Notes: generated by a model from the letters alone, not told the origin. 64,000 nucleotides of DNA from CAADGY01 sp900696665 (GCA_035063885.1 JAPSFM010000017.1:9224-73223), one strand, 5' to 3'. Positions 1 to 8,956 are shown, counted from the stretch's first letter. Numbers and translations are program-made.

Positions 1-536
1 TCACCGTGGTGCTCCATTTTCTCAGGCAGGCACTGGGGACACAGACTACGCCATCGAACCAGATCCTTATTGGACTGGCCCTGTTCCTCACCTTTCTCAT
101 CATGCAACCGGTGGTAGGGGACATATATACAAAGGCCTGGCAGCCGCTCGAAAAGGGCCATCTTACCCCCCAACAGGCATTCGAGGAAGGCGCCAAACCG
201 GTGCGCACCTTTCTTCTGCGCTTCGCGCGGGAGAAAGACATCAAGCTCATGCTGGACATCTCCAAGTCGCCACCGCCGCAGACTCGCGACGACCTGGAGT
301 TGCGGGTGCTCGTACCCGCCTACATTCTGTCGGAGCTCAAGACCGGCTTTCAGATTGGAGCAGTACTGTTTTTGCCTTTCCTTATCATCGACCTGATAGT
401 GGCGTCCGTGACGCTCTCGATCGGCATGATACAACTTCCGCCGGTGATGCTTTCCGCACCCTTCAAGATCCTGCTATTTGTGCTCGTGGACGGCTGGAAT
501 CTGGTGGTCGGATCCCTGGTCAAGAGTTTCTACTGA
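1..536 (+). CDS. fliP: Flagellar export gate protein FliP (5' truncated by window edge)
   Basis: Integral inner-membrane protein of the flagellar type III export gate, where FliP forms the core channel with FliQ and FliR. The reading frame is open from base 3 with no start, so the N-terminal part lies outside the window; the visible 178 residues are the conserved C-terminal part. The signature LRQALGTQTTPSNQ is followed by LALFLTF, and two hydrophobic segments (PFLIIDLIVASVTLSIGM and FKILLFVLVDGWNLVVGSLV) end the protein. The GTG at base 6 is an internal valine codon, not the start. The stop is 8 bases before fliQ, in the standard fliPQR-flhBA order, so it is an operon member. Confidence 0.95.
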   Translation, partial: TVVLHFLRQALGTQTTPSNQILIGLALFLTFLIMQPVVGDIYTKAWQPLEKGHLTPQQAFEEGAKPVRTFLLRFAREKDIKLMLDISKSPPPQTRDDLELRVLVPAYILSELKTGFQIGAVLFLPFLIIDLIVASVTLSIGMIQLPPVMLSAPFKILLFVLVDGWNLVVGSLVKSFY

Positions 537-544
537 GATAACCG

Positions 545-814
545 ATGAGTTCACAGATGGTGGTAGACATTCTCCGGCAGGCGCTTATGATGACCTTTTG
601 GGCCAGCCTGCCGATTTTGGCGATCGGGTTCATAGCCGGCGTTCTGCTCAGCCTGGTGCAGATCGTCACGTCGATGCAGGATTCGGCGTTCTCCGCCGTT
701 CCGCGGTTGGCGGTTTTCCTGTTCGGCCTGGTATTGTTGCTCCCCTGGATGTTGAACAAGCTCGTTTTCTATACCATCAGCCTTTTTGGAGACCTCGGCA
801 GATATGCCAGGTGA
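545..814 (+). CDS. fliQ: Flagellar export gate protein FliQ
   Basis: Small export-gate subunit of the flagellar type III secretion apparatus. At 89 residues it has the usual family length. Two transmembrane helical hairpin segments are visible (about residues 14-38 and 52-78), and QIVTSMQDSAFSAVPR lies between them at the position of the conserved Q-x-T-S-x-Q-x-x-T-F loop of the family. It lies 8 bases after fliP, and its end overlaps the fliR start by 11 bases. That suggests translational coupling and a fixed gate stoichiometry. Confidence 0.93.
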   Translation: MSSQMVVDILRQALMMTFWASLPILAIGFIAGVLLSLVQIVTSMQDSAFSAVPRLAVFLFGLVLLLPWMLNKLVFYTISLFGDLGRYAR

Positions 815-1577
815 GTTCCACATTAATCCCTCCCATGCACTCGCTTTCGCATTTGTGCTGACGAGAATTGCCGGTGCGCTTGTTTTCGTGCCGCTCCCCG
901 GTATCCGAAACAGCCTGGAGTTAGGCCGGCTGGTGCTGGCTGTTGCGCTCACGCTGGCGGTTTATCCCGCATGGCCGGCGAACATTCCAGGGGAGATGTC
1001 CCCGGGTCTGATCGCGTTGACCATGCTGGGAGAGGCAGGTTTTGGAGTCGCCATTGGTCTCTCGATCGGCTTTCTTCTGGAGACGTTCGTTATAGCCGCC
1101 CAGGTATTCGGTTTGCAAGCTGGATATTCATATGCATCTACGCTCGATCCCAACAGCCAGGCGGACACTACGGTTCTGCAGGTCTTTGCGCAACTTTCGG
1201 CGTCGCTTCTATTCATTTCCCTCGGCCTGGACCGGGAGGTAATCAGAATATTCGCTTCGAGCTTACAGTCCTTCCCTCCGGGAGGCTACCAGGTGACGGA
1301 GCGGGCGGCGCGTATGATCATCGAACTCGGCTCGAATATGTTCACTACGGGTTTGCGGCTGGCTCTGCCGATTGTTGCGTTGTTGGCTCTCGTCGATATC
1401 TCGCTCGCTCTCATGGGCCGCATTCATGCGCAATTGCAATTGCTCACAATCGCTTTTCCCGCAAAGATGCTCCTATCGCTGGTTTTGCTGGCACTCCTGC
1501 TGAGCACATTTCCCGCGGTGTTTGAAGGAACTTCCAGGCGCACGATTTCGGCGCTTACCGCGCTAGTTCACCCCTGA
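804..1577 (+). CDS. fliR: Flagellar export gate protein FliR
   Basis: Third membrane component of the FliPQR export-gate complex. The protein is 257 residues from the ATG at 804; a longer frame from a TTG at 786 is possible, but the ATG gives an ordinary FliR N-terminus (ALAFAFVLTRIAGALVFVPL) and an 11-base overlap with fliQ. Six or so hydrophobic segments run through the protein, including a long one near the C-terminus (MLLSLVLLALLLSTFPAVF). The stop codon shares one base with the flhB ATG at 1577, so the two are tightly coupled. Confidence 0.93.
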   Translation: MPGEFHINPSHALAFAFVLTRIAGALVFVPLPGIRNSLELGRLVLAVALTLAVYPAWPANIPGEMSPGLIALTMLGEAGFGVAIGLSIGFLLETFVIAAQVFGLQAGYSYASTLDPNSQADTTVLQVFAQLSASLLFISLGLDREVIRIFASSLQSFPPGGYQVTERAARMIIELGSNMFTTGLRLALPIVALLALVDISLALMGRIHAQLQLLTIAFPAKMLLSLVLLALLLSTFPAVFEGTSRRTISALTALVHP

Positions 1578-2641
1578 TGGCTGACTCCGGACAAAAGACG
1601 GAAAAACCGACACAGCGGCAACTGGAAAAGGCACGCCGCGATGGAAGGTTTCCAGCCTCCCGCGATTTTGTTGGAGCGATCCAGTTTCTGGTCGTAATCG
1701 GGCTTCTGGTCGCATACACAGGGTCTTTCATGGAGCGGGCAAGAGTGCTCTTGCGGCGCCTCCTTTCCTTTTCGTTCGAGACGAACGCTACGCCTTCAGA
1801 GCTGACCGGATTATTCAAGAACACGCTGCTGCCGGCTTCCATGCCGTTGCTGATAGCGGGCTTCGCGATTGTGGGTGTAACGATCATGACTCAGTTGCTG
1901 ACCACAAACATCGGCTTTGCTCCGAAACGGCTCGCCCCGGACTTGAAGCGGCTGAACCCGTTACAAAAGATCAGAGACCTGCCGCGGCAGAATCTCCCTC
2001 TTCTCATGCAAGCAGTGATTCTGCTCCCCGTGTTCTCGTTGGCAATCTACGGGATTGTACGAGACAACATCCACGTCTATCTGAGGCTCCCTCTGCTGAG
2101 TGTAGAGGCCGGTGTCCGCCAGGTCGGCTTGTCGATGGAGTCGGTTCTTTGGAAGGGTGCCGGCGTGTTTCTGCTGTTCGGTTTCATCGATATCGTCCGG
2201 CAGCGCCGTAGATACCAGAAGGATCTCCGGATGTCCAAACAGGATATCCGGGACGAAATGAAAGAGGTTGAAGGAAATCCGCAGATCAAGGCGCGTGTGC
2301 GCCGGCTTCAACGCGACCTGGTGCGCAGGCAAATGATGAAGGAAGTTCCAACGGCGACGGCGGTCGTTGTGAATCCCACGCACTATGCGGTCGCGATTCG
2401 ATACCGGATGGACAGTATGACCGCGCCTGTGGTCGTTGCAAAGGGCAAGAACTACCTCGCGTTGCGGATCCGGCAACTGGCGACGGATCATGAGGTCCCA
2501 ATCGTGGAAAACCCGCCTTTGGCGCAGGCGCTTTACAAGACAGCCGAAGTCGGGCAGGAGATACCGGCTCATCTCTACCGCGCAGTGGCGGAGATCCTCG
2601 CATACATTTACAAGCTAATGAACGGCAAATTGCCGGGGTGA
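1577..2641 (+). CDS. flhB: Flagellar export switch protein FlhB
   Basis: Membrane protein that switches flagellar export substrate specificity from rod/hook to filament subunits after self-cleavage. The N-terminus has the basic family signature GQKTEKPTQRQLEKARRDG, then four hydrophobic segments between about residues 30 and 215. The cytoplasmic domain carries the autocleavage motif NPTH at residues 266-269 (bases about 2372-2383), followed by YAVAIRY. Length of 354 residues is normal. The start overlaps the fliR stop by one base, and flhA follows after 7 bases. Confidence 0.96.
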   Translation: MADSGQKTEKPTQRQLEKARRDGRFPASRDFVGAIQFLVVIGLLVAYTGSFMERARVLLRRLLSFSFETNATPSELTGLFKNTLLPASMPLLIAGFAIVGVTIMTQLLTTNIGFAPKRLAPDLKRLNPLQKIRDLPRQNLPLLMQAVILLPVFSLAIYGIVRDNIHVYLRLPLLSVEAGVRQVGLSMESVLWKGAGVFLLFGFIDIVRQRRRYQKDLRMSKQDIRDEMKEVEGNPQIKARVRRLQRDLVRRQMMKEVPTATAVVVNPTHYAVAIRYRMDSMTAPVVVAKGKNYLALRIRQLATDHEVPIVENPPLAQALYKTAEVGQEIPAHLYRAVAEILAYIYKLMNGKLPG

Positions 2642-2648
2642 AGGACAG

Positions 2649-4799
2649 ATGGCTACCAGTACGGCGCAAATCAGCGCAGTCACGAATAGGGGGCTGGAGA
2701 TGCAGAGCCAGCCCAAAAACCTGCTACGTCCCAAGGCGCGCTCCAAACCGGCGCGGGGATTTGGCGATCAACTGAGAGCGCTGCCTTGGAGCGACCTCGC
2801 CATACCTCTGGCGGTGCTTGGCATCGTGGTGGCGATGATCACGCCGCTGCCGCCATTTCTCGTTGACGTGCTGCTCAGCGCGAACATTACGCTTTCGGTG
2901 GTAGTTCTGTTGGTGTCGATGTACATCACCCGCCCTGTGCAGTTCAACATCTTCCCAACCATGCTGTTGCTGACGACGATGTTCCGGCTGGCGCTGAACA
3001 TTTCGTCCTCCCGCCTGATCCTGCTGAACGGGAACACCGGTACCTCGGCGGCCGGCGAGGTGATCGAAGCATTCGGCAACTTCGTGGTGGGTGGGAACTA
3101 TGTCATTGGAACGGTGATCTTTCTCGTGCTCATCGCCATCCAATACGTCGTCATCAACCACGGCGCGGTCCGCATTTCGGAGGTGACAGCCCGGTTTACA
3201 CTCGACGCGATGCCTGGAAAACAGATGTCCATCGACTCCGACCTGAATGCCGGCCTGATCGATGAAATGGAAGCGCGGGAAAGAAGAAAGCAGCTTTCGG
3301 GAGAAGCGGAGTTCTACGGCGCAATGGACGGAGCGTCGCGCTTCACACAGCGCGATGCGGTGGCGAGCATCATCATTACCGCCATCAACATCCTGGCGGG
3401 ATTTCTCATCGGCGTATTGCAGCACGGCATGGATTTGCGGCACGCTCTCGAAACCTACACCGTGCTGACGATTGGCGACGGATTGGTCACGGTGATTCCC
3501 GCACTGATGATCTCGATTTCGGGTGGGTTGATCGTTACCAGAGCCAGCTCCGAATCACGGATGGGCACCGAATTTCGCCGCCAGGTAATGAGTGAGCCAC
3601 AACCGTTGATGCTTGCCGGGTGCGTGCTGCTCGCGATGGCTATGTTTCCCGGCCTGCCGAAAATTCCATTTCTGCTATTGGGAGCGAGTGTTGGAGCAGC
3701 GGGCTGGCGCCTGCGGCAAAAATCCGTCGCCGCCAAGAACACGGCTACTCTTTCAACGCCCACGGCTCCCAAGGAGAACCTGGAGGCGCTCCTGAAAGTG
3801 GAGCCGCTGTCGGTGGAAGTGGGGCTGGGTCTGGTGAAGTTGGTAGAGGGGGCACAGCAGTCGCCATTACTTCGGAGAATTGCCAGTATCCGGCGCCAGC
3901 TCGCAACGGACCTTGGCTATCTGCTGCCTCCTGTCAGGGTTACGGACAATCTCGCCCTTCGCGCCCGGGAGTACCTCATCTCGCTCAAAGGAGCGGAAAT
4001 CGCGCGTTTTGAGTTGCCGCAGGGCTGCGATCTTGCTATTCCGCCGGCACGGCCCTCGCCGGAGATTCAGGGGACGCCAACTCGCGATCCGGCATTTGGG
4101 ATCGAGGCGCTATGGATCTCTTCCGAGCAGAGTGAAAAGGCCCGGAGTGCCGGCTATACGGTCGTCGACGGCGTAAGCGTTTTGGGTACTCATCTGTCTG
4201 AGTTGGTACGCAGACACGCTCACGAGTTGTTTTCGAGGCAGGACGCCAAGAAGTGCGTTGACAGGGTGGCGGAAGAGAATCCGAAAGTGGTGGAGGATCT
4301 GGTTCCCAAGTTGCTCTCACTAGCGCTGGTGCAGAAGGTATTGCAGAATCTGCTGCGTGAACGCGTTTCAATCCGGGACGTGGTTTCCATTCTGGAATCG
4401 CTCGGGGAAGCCGCGCAGATCACACGCAACCCCGTACTACTAACCGAGTACGTCCGCCAGGCTCTTCGCCGGATCGTGGTGAAGCCGTATCTGAACAAAG
4501 CGGGAGATCTTCCGGCCTATTTCCTGGACCCGGCCCTGGAACAGGCTATTGAGTCGTCTGTAGAACACACCGAGCACTCGAGCCACCTGGGGCTCCCTCC
4601 GCAGAAAATCCGTGACATAGTCGAGCGTATTGCCCATACCGCCGGCAAATCAGAAGGTCAGATCGTCTTACTGGCCGGCTCGGGATCGCGTTATTTCCTG
4701 CGGCAGATCATCGAACCGGCCCTGGCGAAGGTGAATGTTCTGTCGCATAACGAAGTTCCGCCGGGGACGAAGGTGATTTCTCTTGGAGTGGTGCAGTAG
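2649..4799 (+). CDS. flhA: Flagellar export gate protein FlhA
   Basis: Largest export-gate component: an N-terminal membrane domain that uses the proton gradient and a C-terminal cytoplasmic ring that docks chaperone-substrate complexes. Its 716 residues match the family. After about 45 polar residues, the membrane half (about 50-350) contains the conserved FHIPEP-type region (NIFPTMLLLTTMFRLALNIS, and MPGKQMSIDSDLNAG). The soluble half (about 370-716) ends with the usual ...VLLAGSGSRYFLRQIIEP stretch. AAGGA lies 4 bases before the ATG. It sits between flhB and flhF. Confidence 0.96.
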   Translation: MATSTAQISAVTNRGLEMQSQPKNLLRPKARSKPARGFGDQLRALPWSDLAIPLAVLGIVVAMITPLPPFLVDVLLSANITLSVVVLLVSMYITRPVQFNIFPTMLLLTTMFRLALNISSSRLILLNGNTGTSAAGEVIEAFGNFVVGGNYVIGTVIFLVLIAIQYVVINHGAVRISEVTARFTLDAMPGKQMSIDSDLNAGLIDEMEARERRKQLSGEAEFYGAMDGASRFTQRDAVASIIITAINILAGFLIGVLQHGMDLRHALETYTVLTIGDGLVTVIPALMISISGGLIVTRASSESRMGTEFRRQVMSEPQPLMLAGCVLLAMAMFPGLPKIPFLLLGASVGAAGWRLRQKSVAAKNTATLSTPTAPKENLEALLKVEPLSVEVGLGLVKLVEGAQQSPLLRRIASIRRQLATDLGYLLPPVRVTDNLALRAREYLISLKGAEIARFELPQGCDLAIPPARPSPEIQGTPTRDPAFGIEALWISSEQSEKARSAGYTVVDGVSVLGTHLSELVRRHAHELFSRQDAKKCVDRVAEENPKVVEDLVPKLLSLALVQKVLQNLLRERVSIRDVVSILESLGEAAQITRNPVLLTEYVRQALRRIVVKPYLNKAGDLPAYFLDPALEQAIESSVEHTEHSSHLGLPPQKIRDIVERIAHTAGKSEGQIVLLAGSGSRYFLRQIIEPALAKVNVLSHNEVPPGTKVISLGVVQ

Positions 4800-4832
4800 C
4801 GAGTAGCGAAAACTGGATATTGGAGTAACGAC

Positions 4833-6026
4833 GTGAGACTGAAATCATATTTTGCTGCAACAGTAGAGGCCGCGATGGCTCTGGCTGCACAGGAATTAGG
4901 TCCTGACGCCATGCTGATGAATTCGCGGATGGCGCCTCCGGAAGCGCAACATCTGGGGCGCTATGAGGTGGTATTTGCTTCGGCTCCTCCACCGGCACCA
5001 ACCGAACCGGCACTCACTCAAAAAGCGGATCCGGAACAAGTCACCGATTCGGAAGGCAAAGTTCCCTGGCAGCAACTCTCCGCCGAAATCACCAATCTGC
5101 GGCGTCAACTGGAGCGTACATCTTCCTTATTCCGAAGTTCACAGGCCGCTTTGCCCGGGGTCTCCCTCTCTCCCGAGCTTCAAGAGATCTACTCCGCCCT
5201 TCTCGATTCGGAGTTGGATCCCGAGATCGCACGTAACATCGTTAACCGGCTGAAGACGCGCTCTTCGAACGAAACCAGCGTTCTGCAACGCGACATCTTC
5301 TCACGGCGCGGTCCGGTGGAGGCTGGCGGGACGCGAAGAGGGCTGGTGGGAGAGATCTCCTCCTTGTTCGAGACCGATCCGGCTCTCGGATTCACGGATA
5401 GCGAACGGAAGATCGCGGCGGTTCTGGGGCCGCCCGGATGCGGCAAAACGACAACTCTGGTGAAGTTGGCAGTCCGGTATGGCCTGACCTGCCGGAGACC
5501 GGTGCAATTGTTGTCCATGGATACGTATCGTGTTGCCGCGGCGGACCAGCTTCGCAGCTACGCCGCCATTCTGGGGGTAGGATTCCAGGTTGTCGAGACT
5601 CCGCGTGCGTTATCGCAGGCGCTCGAGGAGCATCGGAACAAAGGTCTTGTACTCATCGATACCCCGGGAATCGGTGCCGCCGAGCAGGATATCGCCACCG
5701 ACCTGGCGGAGCTTTTCGCCATGGTGCCGGAAATAGACAAGCATCTGGTCCTAACGGCTTCGATGCGATCTGCCGATCTATCTCGTGTTGCTGAGCGGTT
5801 TCGCGTCTTTCAGCCGGACAAGCTGATTTTCACACGGCTGGACGAAACGGAAGCGCTGGGTTGTGTTGTGAACCAGGCGGTTCAGCTTGGCAGGCCGATC
5901 TCGTTCCTGAGCTCGGGCCAGCAGATCCCCGAGGATATCGAGGAGTGCTCAAAAGAAAGAATTGTGAATGCCATCCTGGAACGGCTTCCTGCCATGGAGC
6001 AATCAGCGACGACCGCGGCTGCCTGA
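4833..6026 (+). CDS. flhF: SRP-type GTPase FlhF, flagellar placement factor
   Basis: SIMIBI-class GTPase related to Ffh/FtsY that sets flagellar pole or site and assembly. Residues 1-30 (RLKSYFAATVEAAMALAAQELG) are the typical FlhF start. A variable proline-rich linker and a helical N domain (about 115-190) precede the G domain. Visible GTPase motifs are G1 (GPPGCGKTTT from residue 199), DTYR at 230, DTPG at 276 and TRLD at 334, where TKLD is usual. The start is GTG at 4833 with GGAG about 8 bases upstream. The partner MinD-type ATPase gene flhG/fleN, which commonly follows flhF, is absent: fliA begins 36 bases downstream. Confidence 0.93.
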   Translation: MRLKSYFAATVEAAMALAAQELGPDAMLMNSRMAPPEAQHLGRYEVVFASAPPPAPTEPALTQKADPEQVTDSEGKVPWQQLSAEITNLRRQLERTSSLFRSSQAALPGVSLSPELQEIYSALLDSELDPEIARNIVNRLKTRSSNETSVLQRDIFSRRGPVEAGGTRRGLVGEISSLFETDPALGFTDSERKIAAVLGPPGCGKTTTLVKLAVRYGLTCRRPVQLLSMDTYRVAAADQLRSYAAILGVGFQVVETPRALSQALEEHRNKGLVLIDTPGIGAAEQDIATDLAELFAMVPEIDKHLVLTASMRSADLSRVAERFRVFQPDKLIFTRLDETEALGCVVNQAVQLGRPISFLSSGQQIPEDIEECSKERIVNAILERLPAMEQSATTAAA

Positions 6027-6062
6027 TGGGAGCCAGCAAACAGAGGTATAGACGGGCGGCTC

Positions 6063-6812
6063 ATGTATAGCTATGAACAGACTCAAGAATCCTGTGCCGA
6101 TGAGCGGGAACGGCTCATCCTGGAAAATCTCCCGCAGGTGAGACTGATCGCCAGGAGGATTCACGAGCGGTTACCGGACAGTGTTAGCCTTGACGACCTG
6201 ATCTCGACCGGGGTGCTCGGATTGATCTCCGCGATCGATCACTTCGACCCCACTCACAATGTAAAGCTGAAGACCTACGCCGAATACAAAATCCGGGGCG
6301 CCATACTCGACAGCTTGCGTGGACTCGATTGGGCTCCGCGGCAGCAGCGCAAGCGCGCAAAGCAGATCGAAGCGGCGATTGCAGTGCTGGAGCAGAAGCT
6401 CCATCGCATGCCAAGCGAGGAAGAGATCGCCCAGCAACTGGGACTCCCGATGGAGGAGTATCACGAATGGCTGGTCGAAATCCGGGGGGTGAATCTCGGG
6501 AGCCTGGAAACAACTTCAACGGAAGATAGCGGGCGCGACCTGCTCAAATACATCTCTGACGATGAGGAGAACTGGCCTTCGCGGCTGCTGGAACGGTCCG
6601 AACTCGAGAGACTTCTTGCTGAAGCCATTGAGAAGATGCCTTATTTGGAACGGACCGTGCTAAGCCTTTATTACCATGAGGAACTCACGTTGCGCGAGAT
6701 CTCAAAAGTGGTCAAGCTGCATGAATCGAGAGTCTCTCAACTCAAATCGCAGGCTATTCTCCGGCTGCGTGCGTACATGCAGAAGCGCTGGCCGACGCGC
6801 CGGGGAGTCTGA
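6063..6812 (+). CDS. fliA: RNA polymerase sigma-28 factor FliA
   Basis: Alternative sigma factor for late flagellar and chemotaxis genes (FliA/WhiG family), 249 residues. Region 2 is clear (SLDDLISTGVLGLISAIDHF, then KLKTYAEYKIRGAILDSLRG), region 3 follows (IAQQLGLPMEEYHEWL), and region 4 gives the helix-turn-helix (LTLREISKVVKLHESRVSQL) near the C-terminus. It lies between flhF and the FliN/FliY-like gene, consistent with flagellar control. No FlgM anti-sigma is seen in the window. No strong ribosome-binding sequence precedes the ATG. Confidence 0.93.
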   Translation: MYSYEQTQESCADERERLILENLPQVRLIARRIHERLPDSVSLDDLISTGVLGLISAIDHFDPTHNVKLKTYAEYKIRGAILDSLRGLDWAPRQQRKRAKQIEAAIAVLEQKLHRMPSEEEIAQQLGLPMEEYHEWLVEIRGVNLGSLETTSTEDSGRDLLKYISDDEENWPSRLLERSELERLLAEAIEKMPYLERTVLSLYYHEELTLREISKVVKLHESRVSQLKSQAILRLRAYMQKRWPTRRGV

Positions 6813-6823
6813 GGTGAACCGCT

Positions 6824-7651
6824 GTGGCTGACCATACCGCTACCTGGTTGGTTGAAGAATGGATCTCCCGCTTCGGGCAAGTTCTGGAGTCGATGGTCGG
6901 TGAGCGGCCGCAACTGGAATGGACAACCGCCGAAGCCGCCGCACCAGAGACTGCTCCCGTCCTTAGCTGGGAACAATCCTTTACGATGGGCAACGGTGGG
7001 TCGCTGTGGATCGCCGCTGCCGAGCAGACCTGGACGGAGATAGGCGCACGTGCTCTCGAAGCTGCCGGACTCCAGGAAGCGAGTGTAGACGACCGCCGCG
7101 GCACATACATCGAGATTCTTGGACAGACGCATTCTGCGCTGTCACAGACTCTGGCCGCGCGCCTCGGTTGTGAAGTCACCTGTCAGGAAGCGACGGAGTC
7201 TGCCGCCGCCGCGGATGCGGAGAGCTTCTCGATCCAAATCCATTTTCCGGGTTCCAAAAGCGTGCCTCTGAGGCTAGCGATAGCACCGGGTTTTCTGGAT
7301 ACTGTCTCCGCCAGCCGTGCTCCGGAGCCGGTAGAGACGGTTGCACCCGCCGTTCGTCAGGCCCCCGGCGCAGGTAGAGACGGTGGGCCACCCGAAACGC
7401 TAGATCTCCTTCTGGAGGTCGAGCTTCCGGTGAGCGTGTCATTCGGGCGAGCCTATCTCCCTTTGAAGGACGTGCTGAGGTTGACCACCGGATCGATTGT
7501 CGAGTTGAACCGTTCCGTCATTGAGCCGGTCGAAGTGATTGTGAATAACTGTGTCATCGCCCGCGGCGAGGTGGTAGTCGTCGAAGGGAACTACGGAGTG
7601 CGAATTCAGCAAATCATTGGCCGGCAGGAGCGGCTGCGGACCTTGAACTAA
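6824..7651 (+). CDS. Flagellar switch protein, FliN/FliY-like with long N-terminal domain
   Basis: The C-terminal domain (about residues 192-270) is a clear FliN/SpoA surface-presentation fold: LLLEVELPVSVSFG, LTTGSIVELNRSVIEPVEV and VVVEGNYGVRIQQI. FliN subunits form the lower C-ring of the flagellar motor and bind CheY. Typical FliN has only 100-140 residues; this one has 275. The first 160 residues contain EILGQTHSALSQTLAARLG (about 97-115), which resembles the first helix of CheC/FliM-type domains but lacks the catalytic asparagine, so it may be a FliY-like protein with an inactive CheC-like domain. Start GTG at 6824. It follows fliA by 11 bases. Function in the switch is secure; the N-terminal role is inference. 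Confidence 0.82.
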   Translation: MADHTATWLVEEWISRFGQVLESMVGERPQLEWTTAEAAAPETAPVLSWEQSFTMGNGGSLWIAAAEQTWTEIGARALEAAGLQEASVDDRRGTYIEILGQTHSALSQTLAARLGCEVTCQEATESAAAADAESFSIQIHFPGSKSVPLRLAIAPGFLDTVSASRAPEPVETVAPAVRQAPGAGRDGGPPETLDLLLEVELPVSVSFGRAYLPLKDVLRLTTGSIVELNRSVIEPVEVIVNNCVIARGEVVVVEGNYGVRIQQIIGRQERLRTLN

Positions 7652-7653
7652 CG

Positions 7654-8148
7654 ATGAACCACGACTATCTGCTTTATCCACTTACCAGCTACATATTCCA
7701 GGCCATCGGGCTTGGTTTGTGCGTTTGGCTCTGGTACGGCACCAAGAAGACCGCCGCTCAGAATCAGGCCGCCTGGGCGAGGCAGCAGGCCAAGATGGAA
7801 TCGACCATTAGCGAACTTCGCATGACGGTGCAGCAACTCGAGAAGAAGGCTTTGGATGTGGCGCCGGAAGAGCCGGCGAACACTAACGCACTACGATTTC
7901 CCGTTCCGGCTTCAGGAATGAATCTCAGCAAGCGTGGGCAGGCTCTGCGGATGAGCAGGCGGGGCGAAGGTCCGTCACAGATTGCCGCTGCTCTCGGTAC
8001 ACCGGTCAGCGAAATCGAACTGCTGCTGAAGCTTCATCGAACGCTGACCGGTGTGGGTGCGGAGGCTACAAACGGGAATCCCGGGTGGTCTTCACGCTCC
8101 GGCCGCGAGGATCTCGCCGGTGTCCAGATGGCTCCTTCTCCAGAGTGA
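7654..8148 (+). CDS. Small membrane protein with coiled coil and HTH-like tail, flagellar-operon distal gene
   Basis: No specific family is assigned with confidence. The 164-residue protein has an N-terminal transmembrane helix (about 12-29, FQAIGLGLCVWLWYG), a coiled-coil stretch (about 35-70, AKMESTISELRMTVQQLEKK) and a C-terminal helix-turn-helix-like segment (RGEGPSQIAAALGTPVSEIELLLKLHRTL). This resembles DUF2802/DUF6115-type proteins, some of which sit in flagellar or chemotaxis operons. It starts 2 bases after the FliN-like stop, so it is probably co-transcribed. Its last 83 bases overlap the 3' end of the convergent PDZ gene. Confidence 0.72.
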   Translation: MNHDYLLYPLTSYIFQAIGLGLCVWLWYGTKKTAAQNQAAWARQQAKMESTISELRMTVQQLEKKALDVAPEEPANTNALRFPVPASGMNLSKRGQALRMSRRGEGPSQIAAALGTPVSEIELLLKLHRTLTGVGAEATNGNPGWSSRSGREDLAGVQMAPSPE

Positions 8149-8956
8149 TGTTGATCGTCACCGGCTGCCTGTTTCGTATGATCTCGAGCGGAAAACTGGT
8201 TTTGGACTCCGTTGGACGCAGGATCCTCGAAATATCTCTCGGCTTCGATACATTCTGACCGTCAACTTTTACGATTACATCTCCTGCTTTCAAGCCAGCG
8301 CGCTCGGCTGCCGAGTTCTCCAAAACAGAGCGCACGAGAACACCGTCTTTCACCCCAAAAAAAGCTGCGAGTTGAGATTCGAGTGCTTCTCCCTCAATTC
8401 CAAGTGCGACACTGCGCCAAGACATGAAAGCCTTCGGTACATCCGGCATTTGCAGCTCTGGGATTTCGACATGAAACTCCGGTATGCGGATATTGAAAGA
8501 CGGATGGTGCGCCCATGCATCGCGGCGGCTGGCCACGGTTGCGGTCAAGTTTTCCGGCGTGCCGTTTCTCATGACACGCATGGTCACCTGCCGGCCTACA
8601 GGGGTCTCAAGGACAAGACGGACGAACTGTTCCACCCCTACCACCCCTTGTCCGTTGTATTCAACGATGACATCACCCACGTTAAGTCCCGCTTTGGACG
8701 CTGGACTTTCCTGTTCTACGCGAGTCACCTCGACTCCAGATACCTCCTTCAACTTCAGAGCCTTGGCGCGCTCGCTGTCAATTTCCGCCACGCCGACACC
8801 GAGATAGCTTCCTCCTGCCACGCGTGTCATCATTCTGCGCGCCGGTTGGGGCGGCGCAGGTGGATTTGGCGGCGCCGGCTGTGGGAAAGCCGGGGCTATC
8901 ACAGACAAGCCCAGACAAGACAAAACTGAAAAACGCAGAACGTTACCTATTCTCAT
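8066..8956 (-). CDS. Exported protein with two PDZ domains
   Basis: Probable periplasmic or membrane-anchored PDZ protein of 296 residues from the ATG at 8956. A further-upstream ATG at 9040 would bury the signal peptide, so the internal start is preferred. The signal sequence is about residues 1-26 (VLRFSVLSCLGLSVIAPAF) followed by a proline-rich linker. PDZ1 spans about 48-137 (GGSYLGVGVAEID; SPASKAGLNVGDVIVEYNG) and PDZ2 about 190-285 (NSAAERAGLKAGDVIVKVDG). There is no serine-protease domain, so it is not DegP/DegS itself. It lies downstream of an ECF sigma/anti-sigma pair, suggesting a role in sensing or managing envelope stress; that is inference. Confidence 0.82.
   Translation of the reverse strand: MRIGNVLRFSVLSCLGLSVIAPAFPQPAPPNPPAPPQPARRMMTRVAGGSYLGVGVAEIDSERAKALKLKEVSGVEVTRVEQESPASKAGLNVGDVIVEYNGQGVVGVEQFVRLVLETPVGRQVTMRVMRNGTPENLTATVASRRDAWAHHPSFNIRIPEFHVEIPELQMPDVPKAFMSWRSVALGIEGEALESQLAAFFGVKDGVLVRSVLENSAAERAGLKAGDVIVKVDGQNVSKPRDISRILRPTESKTSFPLEIIRNRQPVTINITLEKEPSGHRRDPRGRSVKTTRDSRL

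Noticed and set aside
8051..8929. Long plus-strand ORF opposite the PDZ gene
   Set aside because: It is the antisense shadow of a gene with clear PDZ motifs.
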